A stretch of DNA of 64,000 bases from Pseudomonas sp. Leaf58 (GTDB lineage: Bacteria > Pseudomonadota > Gammaproteobacteria > Pseudomonadales > Pseudomonadaceae), in assembly GCF_003627215.1 (NCBI RefSeq), contig NZ_CP032677.1, positions 2,919,501-2,983,500 of the forward strand, in the 5' to 3' direction. Of the stretch, positions 27,205 through 35,533 are shown piece by piece (position 1 is the first letter of the stretch; each line of letters opens with the position of its first letter). A program made the translations under genes and the position numbers. Below the pieces are notes generated by a model. That model saw nothing but the letters and a program-made list of their open reading frames with translations, did no database searches and was not told the origin of the DNA.

Positions 27205-28140
27205 ATGGACGATAGAGATTGGCGTCCAAGCACCCGTGTGCCTGATCCGGCCGTACGGGAGCTTGACCCACGCTTTGCACATTACCGCCTCGCCCACGCA
27301 AAAGTGGAACGCTTGGGTGGGGGAATGCGATGGGCTGAGGGGCCGGCTTGGTTCGCAGATGGCCGGTATGTGCTGTTCACCGATCTGCCCAACGACCGCA
27401 TCATGCGGTGGGATGAAGCCACCGGTGTCCTCGGTGTATTTCGCCAACCGGCCAATCAGGCCAATGGAATGACGCGCGATCGCCAAGGCCGCCTCCTGGT
27501 GTGTGAACACGGTGGTCGACAAGTCACACGCACGGAATACGACGGCAGCATCACCGTTCTGGCAAGTCACTTTGAAGGCAAGCCACTCAACTCTCCAAAC
27601 GACATCGTGGTGAAGTCGGACGACAGTATCTGGTTCACCGATCCGCCCTTTGGCTTGGTCAGTGACTACATGGGCCGTCAAGGCGAAGCAGCGCTGCCGG
27701 CTAACGTGTACTGCCTAACGCCGGACGGAAAGCTTCACTGCGTTGCCGAAGATGTCGAAGGTCCTAACGGACTCGCATTCTCACCCGACGAGAAAATCCT
27801 CTACCTGGTCGAGTCGAGAGCTCGCCCACGCCGCATCGTCGCATACAGCGTCGATGACCAGAACCAGCTCAGTGAGCGTAGGGAACTCATCGATGCAGGC
27901 CATGGCCTGCCCGATGGCATACGCGTCGACGTGGACGGAAACCTGTGGTGTGGCTGGGGGGCTCCCGAGGCTGGCCTGGATGGGGTCCGCGTTTTCGCAC
28001 CTGACGGTCACCCTATCGGACACATCGATCTGCCTGAGCGATGCGCCAACCTCTGCTTCGGCGGCCCTCGGCGCAACCGCCTGCTGATGGCCTCCACAAC
28101 CTCATTGTATTCGCTGTTCGTTAACACTCGCGGCGCCTGA
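27205..28140 (+). CDS. SMP-30/gluconolactonase-family lactonase
   Basis: A 311-aa six-bladed beta-propeller hydrolase. The divalent-metal ligands typical of SMP-30 are visible: the glutamate of WAEGPAW, the asparagines in NSPNDIVV and GPNGLAFS, and the aspartate in LPDGIRVD. Family members open sugar or aromatic-derived lactones. No signal peptide is seen, so it probably acts in the cytoplasm. It lies 36 bp after the amidohydrolase in the same operon. The start at 27205 has only a weak ribosome binding site. Confidence 0.9.
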   Translation: MDDRDWRPSTRVPDPAVRELDPRFAHYRLAHAKVERLGGGMRWAEGPAWFADGRYVLFTDLPNDRIMRWDEATGVLGVFRQPANQANGMTRDRQGRLLVCEHGGRQVTRTEYDGSITVLASHFEGKPLNSPNDIVVKSDDSIWFTDPPFGLVSDYMGRQGEAALPANVYCLTPDGKLHCVAEDVEGPNGLAFSPDEKILYLVESRARPRRIVAYSVDDQNQLSERRELIDAGHGLPDGIRVDVDGNLWCGWGAPEAGLDGVRVFAPDGHPIGHIDLPERCANLCFGGPRRNRLLMASTTSLYSLFVNTRGA

Positions 28141-28165
28141 AGCGCGCCCTTCCGAAGGTAGCCAT

Positions 28166-28978
28166 ATGAAAAAAACAAGATCTGCTCCGCTACTGCTCTC
28201 GACTGGTCTCGCCGGTCTTCTGACCCTTTCTGTCGGCGTTGAAGCATCAGAGCTCAAGATAATCGCGAGCGGTGCGCTGAAGGGGGCCATGGCCCAACTA
28301 CAGCCAGCGTACGAGAAAGCCAGTGGCAACACCCTCAGCATCAGCTGGGGACCTTCGATGGGGGACTCTCCTGAGTCCATCCCGCAGCGAATCAAGCACA
28401 AGGAGCCTATGGACCTGGCCATCATGGCCAGCGAGACCCTGGATCTACTGGGGCCTACCGGGGCTTTCGACATGAGCACTCGCCGAGAAATCGCCGACTC
28501 CCGTATCGGCGTAGGCGTACCTAAAGGCCATCCGCATCTGGATGTATCCACGGTGCCAGCCCTGCGTACCGCGCTACTGAGCTCTGACAAAATCGCATAT
28601 TCCCAAGGCGCTAGCGGTGTCTACATCCGGACAGAGCTGTTTGCTCGCTTGGGCATCACCGATTCGGTCAAGCACAAAACAGTCGAGATTCAAGGCAAGG
28701 AACTGGTGGGCACCGCGCTTGCTCGCGGCGACGCGGACATCGGCATGCAACAGATCAGCGAACTGAAGGTAACCCCTGGCGTGGATTACCTGGGCCCACT
28801 TCCCGAGGAGGTACAGAAAGTCAGCCGGTTTTATGCAGCCGTGGCCAGCAGCACTACCAACACCAAGGTTGCACGTGAGTTCCTCGAGTACCTCAACAGT
28901 GCCGAAGCTCACAAATTGCTTGAGGAAAGCGGCCTTGAGCCTGCCCCCTCGCTTACTGCCCAAGGAAAAAAACAATGA
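28166..28978 (+). CDS. ModA-like periplasmic substrate-binding protein
   Basis: A 270-aa periplasmic binding protein of the molybdate/sulphate-binding type (SBP_bac_11) with an N-terminal signal ending near VGVEAS. Typical segments are LKIIASGALKGAM, MDLAIMASETLD, GVGVPKGHP and YSQGASGVYI. No ABC permease or ATPase lies beside it, so it may serve as a stand-alone binder or sensor, as other orphan ModA-like proteins in catabolic clusters. Clear ribosome binding site (AAGGTAG). Its stop overlaps the next start (ATGA). Confidence 0.82.
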   Translation: MKKTRSAPLLLSTGLAGLLTLSVGVEASELKIIASGALKGAMAQLQPAYEKASGNTLSISWGPSMGDSPESIPQRIKHKEPMDLAIMASETLDLLGPTGAFDMSTRREIADSRIGVGVPKGHPHLDVSTVPALRTALLSSDKIAYSQGASGVYIRTELFARLGITDSVKHKTVEIQGKELVGTALARGDADIGMQQISELKVTPGVDYLGPLPEEVQKVSRFYAAVASSTTNTKVAREFLEYLNSAEAHKLLEESGLEPAPSLTAQGKKQ

Positions 28979-29868
28979 AAAAGATTACTCACTTCATCAT
29001 GGGTGCGTCCCTGACCCTGGCCGCCTCCATCGCCATGGCTAGCACCCCTGCCGCAACGAATGCAGTGCAACAGGAAATGGTGCGGTACGACAACGTCCAG
29101 ATCGAAGTCAACTCACAAGGTTAGGGCCCGATCATCGTAATGCTTCCCTCGCTGGGACGCTCGGGTCGTGACTATGACCAAGTGGCAAATTATCTGCAGC
29201 AAGATGGGTTCAGGGTGGTGCGCCCTGAACCCCGCGGCATAGGCCAAAGCAAAGGCCCGATGGAAAAGCTGTCAGTCCATGACTTTGCCCGCGATATTGC
29301 TGCAGTTGTCGAGCACGAGAAACAAGGACCGGTAGTGGTGGTTGGGCATGCCTGGGGTAACTTCCCGGCTCGACAACTGGCGGCCGATAGGCCGGACCTG
29401 GTGCGTGGCGTGGTGCTCGCAGCGGCTTCTGCCGGCAAGGTTCCACCCGGATCGACTGAGAAGCCCATCAACGCCGAGATGCGCCAGGCAATCGATGGGG
29501 CCGGTGACATGTCTCTGCCCGAAGAGCAACGTCTGGTCTACCTGCACAAAGCATTCTTCGCCCCCGGCAACGACCCTCGTGTCTGGCTTGGCGGATGGCA
29601 CGACGAAACGCATGAGGCTCAGTCCCACGCACGCAATACCACACCGGTCGATGACTACTTCGCGGCTGGCAAGGCCCCGATCCTGGACCTGCAGGGTGAA
29701 TCCGACACAGTAGCCCCACGCAGGTTCTCAGGCGTTCTGCAAAGCATGCTGGGCGATCGCGTTCAGGTAGTGGTGCTCAAAAACGCCGGGCATGCGATGG
29801 CGCCTGAGCAACCGAAGGCAATGGCCGACGCTATTGCGACGTTTGCCAAAGCTCAGTACGCGCATTGA
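28975..29868 (+). pseudogene. Exported alpha/beta hydrolase-fold gene interrupted by an in-frame amber codon
   Basis: Read through, this is a 297-codon homologue of the 21224-22105 protein, with a signal peptide (MKKITHFIMGASLTLAASIA) ending near AMAS. Codon 50 is TAG (29122-29124), one base away from several sense codons, immediately before the first beta strand PIIVMLPSLGRSG. The rest is intact, including GHAWG at the nucleophile elbow and NAGHAMAPEQP. Translation could restart at ATG 29140, but that product would lack a signal peptide. It is either a recent pseudogene, a sequence error or a readthrough case. Its start overlaps the binding-protein stop. Confidence 0.8.
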
Positions 29869-29880
29869 TAGAAACCAGGA

Positions 29881-29900
29881 CGGGCGCCGCGAAGCGCCCG
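29881..29900 (+). terminator. Hairpin at end of the dctA operon
   Basis: CGGGCGC and GCGCCCG form a 7-bp stem around a 6-nt loop just after the last gene of the plus-strand operon. The downstream T-richness is modest, so it is a probable but not certain terminator. Confidence 0.45.
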
Positions 29901-30009
29901 CCCTTGGTCTGCACATACACGTTTCACTGCCCCTGCCCGACCGACGACATCTCGGCGCATTTCCGCTTCGCAAAGCTAATCAAAGTCTGCCGCAGGTTCC
30001 GAAAACACC

Positions 30010-30933
30010 TCACTTGAAAAAGTCGACACCCGGCCTGGCGCGCTCATCGACACTCAGCGAAAACACATCGGGACGCGAGTAGTGGCCAACCACATCGAAG
30101 TCGTAGCGAGCACGCACCAACTCATCAAGGTCGATTTCTGCCGTCAGTAATCCCTCTTCACCACGCAGTGGACCGGCGAGTACATCACCCAGCGGCCCGA
30201 CGATGACACTGTTGCCCTGAATCAGGGGACGGTCAGGATCCCAGGCTGGTACCTCGATACCCAGTTCACGTGGCGATTTCTGCACCTGACAGGCACTAAC
30301 CAAAAACATCCGCCCCTCGTGAGCGATATGCCGCATGCTGGCCAGCCAGACGTCACGCTCATCGACTGTCGGCGCGCACCATACCTGCACGCCTTTGGCG
30401 TACATCGCGGTGCGTAACAACGGCATGTGGTTTTCCCAGCAGATCGACGTGCCAAGCTTGCCGGCTGGCGAATCGACAACAGGTAATGTCGAGCCGTCAC
30501 CCTGACCCCAGATGAGGCGCTCAGTACCCGTTGGCATCAACTTGCGGTGCTTGGCGATGATTCCACCCTCTGGTGAAAAGAACAGCGCGGAACAGAACAG
30601 CGTGTTACCGGAACGCTCGATCACCCCGACGACCAGGTGAGCACCCGTGCGTTCGGACAACGCAGCGAGCTCGTCTGTCTCCGCGCCGGGGATATCAATA
30701 GCATTCTCGAAATAGGCTTGAAATGTCTCACGCCCCTCCGGCAAGCGATAACCCAGGAAAGTGCCGAATATCTGCCCTTTCGGGTACCCGCCTAGGATCG
30801 CCTCGGGCAATACGACCAGTTTCGCCCCACTCGACTTTATCTCTGCCTCATACACGAGGATAGATTTCAGCGTCTCGGCCTTTCCGAGTGGATGGGAGCC
30901 AACCTGCAGCGCTGCAACGGTGGTAAGGGACAT
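30010..30933 (-). CDS. Nitrilase
   Basis: A 307-aa carbon-nitrogen hydrolase of the nitrilase branch, converting nitriles to acids plus ammonia. The catalytic triad is complete: glutamate in [14 protein letters not shown] (~residue 43), lysine in KHRKLMPTG (~130) and cysteine in [11 protein letters not shown] (~165). The ICWEN form of the cysteine motif points to true nitrilases rather than amidases. I start at ATG 30933 ([12 protein letters not shown]); an ATG five codons upstream is possible but less like the family. Divergent from a LysR gene that probably controls it. The nitrile substrate is unknown. Confidence 0.9.
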   Translation of the reverse strand: MSLTTVAALQVGSHPLGKAETLKSILVYEAEIKSSGAKLVVLPEAILGGYPKGQIFGTFLGYRLPEGRETFQAYFENAIDIPGAETDELAALSERTGAHLVVGVIERSGNTLFCSALFFSPEGGIIAKHRKLMPTGTERLIWGQGDGSTLPVVDSPAGKLGTSICWENHMPLLRTAMYAKGVQVWCAPTVDERDVWLASMRHIAHEGRMFLVSACQVQKSPRELGIEVPAWDPDRPLIQGNSVIVGPLGDVLAGPLRGEEGLLTAEIDLDELVRARYDFDVVGHYSRPDVFSLSVDERARPGVDFFK

Positions 30934-31004
30934 GATGAGCTCTCGCATGAAGTAGTGCAGGTAATGTTCGGCCTCAAGCCGTTATTGAGCAATACTGCGC
31001 AGAC

Positions 31005-31019
31005 TTGATCTGATATCAA
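31005..31019. promoter_or_regulatory. Candidate LysR operator between nitrilase and regulator
   Basis: TTGATCTGATATCAA is a perfect inverted repeat with 5-bp arms, placed between the divergent nitrilase and LysR genes, about 70 bp from each start. It has the T-N11-A form expected for a LysR recognition site. Confidence 0.5.
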
Positions 31020-31084
31020 TGAAAATCATATCGTGCGACCATTGGCGGATTGCTACCTATGCGCCTGGAAAGTTTCCATCAATC

Positions 31085-32011
31085 ATGAAAAAGCTGGACA
31101 TCGCCTCTGTGGACCTGAACCTCTTCAAGGTTTTCGAAGCCTTGTATGAGGAAGGTGGCGCGGGCCGCGCCGCCATTCGCCTGGGCATTACCCAATCAGC
31201 GGTGAGCGCTGCGCTATCCAGACTGCGGGCAGTGTTCGGTGACCACTTGTTCGAACGGACAGGACGTGGTCTTAAACCCACCGCAAAAAGCGAGGAATTG
31301 CGCCCTATCGTGGCCGCCGCGCTGGACAAGTGTCGTCAGGGTCTGATGTTGGCACTCCATGGCGATACGGCGATTCACGGGCGCACCATTGCACTGGGCA
31401 TGTCGGATGACTTCGAACTAGCAATTGGCAGGCTGTTGATCAATAAAGTCCGGGAACAGACGCCTGGTATCCGCCTAGTGTTCAAGCAAACCCACAGCTT
31501 GCTGGCAAGCGATGCTTTGATGAACCGGCAATTTGATCTTGCCTTGACATCGGGCGCCGTGGCCTCGAAGACGCTGGGGCGGCTGGCGCTTGCAACGGGT
31601 GACTACACCTGCCTTACCGCGGCCCGCGCTGACGCCACCCCGCTGACACCCGAGTTTTACCTTGAAAAGCGCCACATTCTGGTTTCATCGGGCGGTTATG
31701 TGGGCGTGGTTGACGAGGTGCTAGCTGCGCACTCGCTGAATCGCACAGTGGAGGCTTCAACCACCCATTTCGCCGCGCTTCCCGCGCTTCTGCAGCACAG
31801 CGACTGCGTGGCCACCTTGCCGACCCATGCCGCCACAGCCTTGGCCAGCGTCAGCAGCGTCCAATGCCACCCCTGCCCAATCAACCTTCCGCGCTACTCG
31901 ATAGAACTGGGATGGCGAATCGACAACGCGCGTGATCCTGCCATTGGCCTGATCATTACCTTGATTCGTGAAGTCATCGCCCAATTGCCTGGTGTCGTGG
32001 TCGTCGGTTGA
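31085..32011 (+). CDS. LysR-type regulator, probable nitrilase regulator
   Basis: A 308-aa LysR protein. The frame opens at 31019, but the family alignment starts at ATG 31085 (MKKLDIASVDLNLFKVFEAL); the upstream ATG falls in the palindromic operator. The DNA-binding helix is IRLGITQSAVSAALSRLRAV. The effector domain includes HGRTIALGMSDDFELAIG, of the NodD/NahR-like branch, as MexT. Divergent from the nitrilase gene, the likely target. Confidence 0.85.
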   Translation: MKKLDIASVDLNLFKVFEALYEEGGAGRAAIRLGITQSAVSAALSRLRAVFGDHLFERTGRGLKPTAKSEELRPIVAAALDKCRQGLMLALHGDTAIHGRTIALGMSDDFELAIGRLLINKVREQTPGIRLVFKQTHSLLASDALMNRQFDLALTSGAVASKTLGRLALATGDYTCLTAARADATPLTPEFYLEKRHILVSSGGYVGVVDEVLAAHSLNRTVEASTTHFAALPALLQHSDCVATLPTHAATALASVSSVQCHPCPINLPRYSIELGWRIDNARDPAIGLIITLIREVIAQLPGVVVVG

Positions 32012-32089
32012 TTCAAAAGACAGAGACGCTGCTGGCCCAGTCAGGCTGGCGGCTTATGGTCCACCAGCACAGCAATATCTTTGATGCCG

Positions 32090-33307
32090 CTAGGTGACAG
32101 CGTCGATACGTTCGAAGGCCAGCGCCAAGCCTTGTCCCACCCCCACGCACATCGTGGCCATACCAAAGCGCCCCCCCGTCTTCTCGAGCTGGTGCACCGC
32201 TGTCAAGACCAGTCGATTTCCGCTCATCCCCAAAGGATGACCCAGCGCTATCGCTCCACCGTTGGGGTTCACTCGCTCACTGTCATCTGGCAAACCGAGC
32301 TCGCGCATCACTGCCAATCCTTGCGCTGCGAACGCTTCATTGAGCTCAATGACGTCGAAAGCATCAATTGTCATGTTCAGCCGTTGCAGAAGCTTTCGCA
32401 CAGCGGGAACTGGACCAATTCCCATTATTTCAGGCAGAACGCCGGCGCTGGCCATTCCAAGGACCCGGGCACGAGGCCTTAGACCGAACTTGTCTACAGC
32501 ATCAGCACTGGCGAGGATCATCGCGCTGGCACCGTCATTCAGGCCTGAAGCGTTGCCGGCAGTTACCGTGCAGTCAGGACCATTTACCGGTTTGAGTTTG
32601 GCCAGAGCTACTGCAGTGGTTTCAGGACGGGGGTGCTCATCGCACACGACAACGGTTTCGCCCTTTTTGCCGGGTATGATGACAGGAACAATCTCTTCAG
32701 CATAAAACCCACGCTCGATCGCGCTAGCAGCTCGTGCTTGACTACGCAGAGCCATGGCGTCCTGATCCTCACGAGAAATGCCGTACTGCTGGGCAACTTT
32801 GTCACCGGTCACCGGCATGCTATCGACACCGTACGCGCTTTTCATTGCCGGATTGATGAAGCGCCAACCGAGCGTCGTGTCCTCAAGTTTCTGCGTGCGA
32901 CCAAACGGGCCGTCAGCTTTTCCCATCACGTAGGGTGCGCGAGTCATCGACTCAACGCCTGCGGCAACGGCCAATTCCATTTCACCATTAGCAATCGCCC
33001 TGAAAGCCGCACCAACAGCTTCCAGACCGGATGCGCACAGCCGATTCAACGTCACACCAGGTACCGATGGGGAGAGCCCAGCAAGTAATAGCGCCATGCG
33101 CGCCACGTTGCGATTGTCTTCACCTGACTGGTTGGCGCACCCCATGAAGACTTCGTCCACGGCGGCCCAATCGATGCCTGGGTTGCGCTCAATCAACGCC
33201 TTGAGTGGGATGGCAGCAAGGTCATCCGCCCTCATCGCTGAAAGGGCTCCATTCAGGCGGCCAATAGGGGTGCGTACTGCATCACAGATGTAAACATCGC
33301 GACTCAT
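32090..33307 (-). CDS. Acetyl-CoA acyltransferase (PcaF-like thiolase)
   Basis: A 405-aa thiolase that cleaves 3-oxoacyl-CoA with CoA to release acetyl-CoA. The acylated cysteine lies in LNRLCASGLEAV (~residue 90), with NEAFAAQGL, GGAIALGHPLGMSG and the second cysteine in MATMCVGVGQG. It resembles beta-ketoadipyl-CoA thiolase (PcaF/PaaJ type), suggesting a dicarboxylic 3-oxoacyl-CoA substrate such as 3-oxoadipyl-CoA; that is inferred. ATG at 33307 has GGAGAG 5 nt upstream and is preferred over the longer frame. A palindromic operator lies ~90-105 bp upstream. Confidence 0.9.
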   Translation of the reverse strand: MSRDVYICDAVRTPIGRLNGALSAMRADDLAAIPLKALIERNPGIDWAAVDEVFMGCANQSGEDNRNVARMALLLAGLSPSVPGVTLNRLCASGLEAVGAAFRAIANGEMELAVAAGVESMTRAPYVMGKADGPFGRTQKLEDTTLGWRFINPAMKSAYGVDSMPVTGDKVAQQYGISREDQDAMALRSQARAASAIERGFYAEEIVPVIIPGKKGETVVVCDEHPRPETTAVALAKLKPVNGPDCTVTAGNASGLNDGASAMILASADAVDKFGLRPRARVLGMASAGVLPEIMGIGPVPAVRKLLQRLNMTIDAFDVIELNEAFAAQGLAVMRELGLPDDSERVNPNGGAIALGHPLGMSGNRLVLTAVHQLEKTGGRFGMATMCVGVGQGLALAFERIDAVT

Positions 33308-33394
33308 CAAAGCTCTCCATACACGAAGGGTCAGCGCTGCCAGTCGACGCGCGCCCACAGTGTCGGAGAGCACTTCAGCAGTGACAATGAGCTA

Positions 33395-33411
33395 GTTCCA
33401 CTGACTGGAAT
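33395..33411. promoter_or_regulatory. Candidate IclR operator upstream of thiolase gene
   Basis: GTTCCACTGACTGGAAT matches the palindrome GTTCCA-N5-TGGAAY that also occurs at 41825 and 44841. It overlaps the stop codon of the LysR gene and lies 88 bp upstream of the thiolase ATG. Confidence 0.6.
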
Positions 33412-34313
33412 CAGATCTCTGAGAAAAATCGCTTCCCGTCTGCCTTCAGCAGCTCGACCATCAGCCGCACAGCCGGTGCCAGATAGGCCTCCGCTCGCAC
33501 TGAAACGGCGACGGTCCGAGTCATTGTAGTCTCTGGAATAGGGACCTCTCTCAGCGTGGATTGCCAACGTCCAGACACTAATGTTTCCCGGGCCAGAAAG
33601 CTCAATAATTGCGTTTTGGCGATCAGTCTAGGCAGCAAGGAAACGGCATTTGCTTCAATCTGGACCGTAGGAGCAGGCAACTGATGTGACCTGAAGGCCT
33701 CGTCGATCCAGCGTCTGGAGGCAACTGCGTCGCCAGGCAAAACCCAGCGGTATTGGCATAGGGCTGCGATGCTGATAGCAGAAGAGAAGACGGAATGATC
33801 TGCGCTGGCTACGACGACAGCCTCATCTTGAAGAATTGGGAAGGTAAGCAGATGTGGATCGCCGGCATTCAAAGGGCAAATAATCGCATCCAGGCGCCCG
33901 GAGCTCAGGGACTCCCTGAGGATGTCATCTTGGCCGATCGAGAGTTTCAAACGCAGCTCGGGAGCGCGCTCCAACAAGAAGGATGCCAGCTGCGGAAGGA
34001 GGTGCTCGGCCATGCTCGCGGAACAGCCCAGGCGTATGGTTCCAATCTGCCCGCTCGCAAAGTCTCGTACTTCGCGCTCGGTCTCCGCAATACTCAGTTG
34101 TAACTGCCGCCCGCGCTGGAGAAGGAGCTCGCCAACCTCAGTGAGCCTTATTCTCCTGCCTTCTCGCCTGAAAAGCTGCGCGCCTAAAGCCTCTTCGAGA
34201 CGCTGAATGCTTTTGCTGAGCGCAGGCTGACTTTTGTGCAACAACTCTGCAGCTTTACCGAGATGACCCGTTCGGGCAATGGTCTCGAAGTAAGTGAGGT
34301 CCCTAAGATCCAT
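33411..34313 (-). CDS. LysR-type regulator between thiolase and AbrB-family genes
   Basis: A 300-aa LysR regulator, with helix-turn-helix segment GHLGKAAELLHKSQPALSKS (~residues 16-35) and a substrate-binding-like effector domain beginning IGTIRLGCSASMAEHLLPQL. It is divergent from the AbrB-family transporter gene at 34414 (100 bp gap), its most likely target. The thiolase gene follows on the same strand after 103 bp. Confidence 0.85.
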   Translation of the reverse strand: MDLRDLTYFETIARTGHLGKAAELLHKSQPALSKSIQRLEEALGAQLFRREGRRIRLTEVGELLLQRGRQLQLSIAETEREVRDFASGQIGTIRLGCSASMAEHLLPQLASFLLERAPELRLKLSIGQDDILRESLSSGRLDAIICPLNAGDPHLLTFPILQDEAVVVASADHSVFSSAISIAALCQYRWVLPGDAVASRRWIDEAFRSHQLPAPTVQIEANAVSLLPRLIAKTQLLSFLARETLVSGRWQSTLREVPIPETTMTRTVAVSVRAEAYLAPAVRLMVELLKADGKRFFSEI

Positions 34314-34413
34314 GATTCATAACTCTCGGTAATCGGTTCATCAAAAACAGCAAATGGACCACGCCCATTAGCCCCTCGGATAATCATCTGGCCCAGCATC
34401 CGAGGATTCTCCA

Positions 34414-35523
34414 GTGCCAAACCCCTCTTCACTCTCGAAGCCCGCCCTGCTGCAGTGGCTATGCGTGGTACTCGCAGCCGGCGCTGCGGGGCAATTTTTT
34501 CACTTCCTGCATATCCCTGCAGGTCTGTTCCTCGGGCCCATGCTCGCGGGCATTGCTTGTGGTCTTCTGGGCGTGACAATCCGTGTTCATCGTCATGCGT
34601 TTCGCTTCGGCCAAGGTTGCGTAGGTGTATTGGTGGCTCACTCGATGACTTGGCCAGTCATCCAGACGCTCGCACAATCCTGGTATCAGATGTTGGGTGT
34701 CACAGCCCTGACACTGGCCATGAGCGCACTGGTAGGCCTAGGAGCTATCCGATTCAGTGGCCTATCTAAAGCAACTGCAGCTTGGGGAACAGCACCCGGT
34801 GCAGCATCGGCGATGGTGGCAATGTCGGAGGATTATGGAGCTGATGCACGTGTGGTGGCGACCATGCAGTACGTTAGGGTGGTTTGCGTGGTAATAGTAG
34901 GAGCACTGGTGAGTCATGTGCTAGGTGCACAAACGCCCTCCTCGGGAGCCGCCAATGTGGGCCCGGTTGGAAACCTGACGGACTTAGTTATAAGTCTCGG
35001 GGTCATCTTAACCGGCGTTGCAGCGGGGACACGTCTACCGGCGGGCGCACTGCTGGTGCCACTGATGCTTGGTGGTGGACTTCAGCTGTCTGGTGCACTC
35101 ACGATTGATCTTCCCAGTTGGATCTTCAGCCTGGGCTACGGTTTGATCGGGTGCTACATCGGCCTTAGATTTGACCAACGAACCGTCACGTACGTCTGGC
35201 GGCAGATGCCCGCAATGGTTCTGAGCTCTAGCGCCCTTATTTTGCTGTGTGCCGGCTCTGCCTGGTGCCTTGCAAAGTTGATGAATATTGATTTTCTCTC
35301 GATGTACTTAGCTACGAGCCCAGGCGGCCTAGACGCCATGGCGATCCTCGCTGTCGAAACGCACGCAGACACTGGCTTCGTGCTCGCCACCCAAACGCTG
35401 AGGTTGTTTTCCGTGGTATTGGTCAGCGTGGTGATAGCGCGCCACGCTTTGCGAGCGGCGCCCACTGCCCCGGCAGAAAAAAAGGGACAGCCGAAGTTGT
35501 GGTCAACGGCCGACCCAAAATAA
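34414..35523 (+). CDS. AbrB-family membrane protein, putative transporter
   Basis: A 369-aa integral membrane protein of the AbrB duplication family (COG3180, sometimes named ammonia monooxygenase-like without evidence). Two homologous halves each begin with a glycine-rich helix pair (GPMLAGIACGLLG, LVPLMLGGGLQLSG), and TAAWGTAPGAASAMVAMS and TSPGGLDAMAILAVE are repeat signature loops. About ten helices. Probably a carrier, but family function is not established. Start is GTG at 34414 with GAGGA upstream. It converges on the FadB-like gene with 10 bp between stops. Confidence 0.8.
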   Translation: MPNPSSLSKPALLQWLCVVLAAGAAGQFFHFLHIPAGLFLGPMLAGIACGLLGVTIRVHRHAFRFGQGCVGVLVAHSMTWPVIQTLAQSWYQMLGVTALTLAMSALVGLGAIRFSGLSKATAAWGTAPGAASAMVAMSEDYGADARVVATMQYVRVVCVVIVGALVSHVLGAQTPSSGAANVGPVGNLTDLVISLGVILTGVAAGTRLPAGALLVPLMLGGGLQLSGALTIDLPSWIFSLGYGLIGCYIGLRFDQRTVTYVWRQMPAMVLSSSALILLCAGSAWCLAKLMNIDFLSMYLATSPGGLDAMAILAVETHADTGFVLATQTLRLFSVVLVSVVIARHALRAAPTAPAEKKGQPKLWSTADPK

Positions 35524-35533
35524 ACCCGCACAA

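Noticed and set aside
29122..29124. Amber codon as a pyrrolysine or programmed recoding site
   Set aside because: No recoding genes or downstream structure are visible, and Pseudomonas does not use pyrrolysine; mutation or error is simpler.
34414..35523. AbrB-family gene as ammonia monooxygenase or transcription factor
   Set aside because: Those names are common annotations for the family, but the protein is a polytopic membrane protein with no enzyme or DNA-binding motif.
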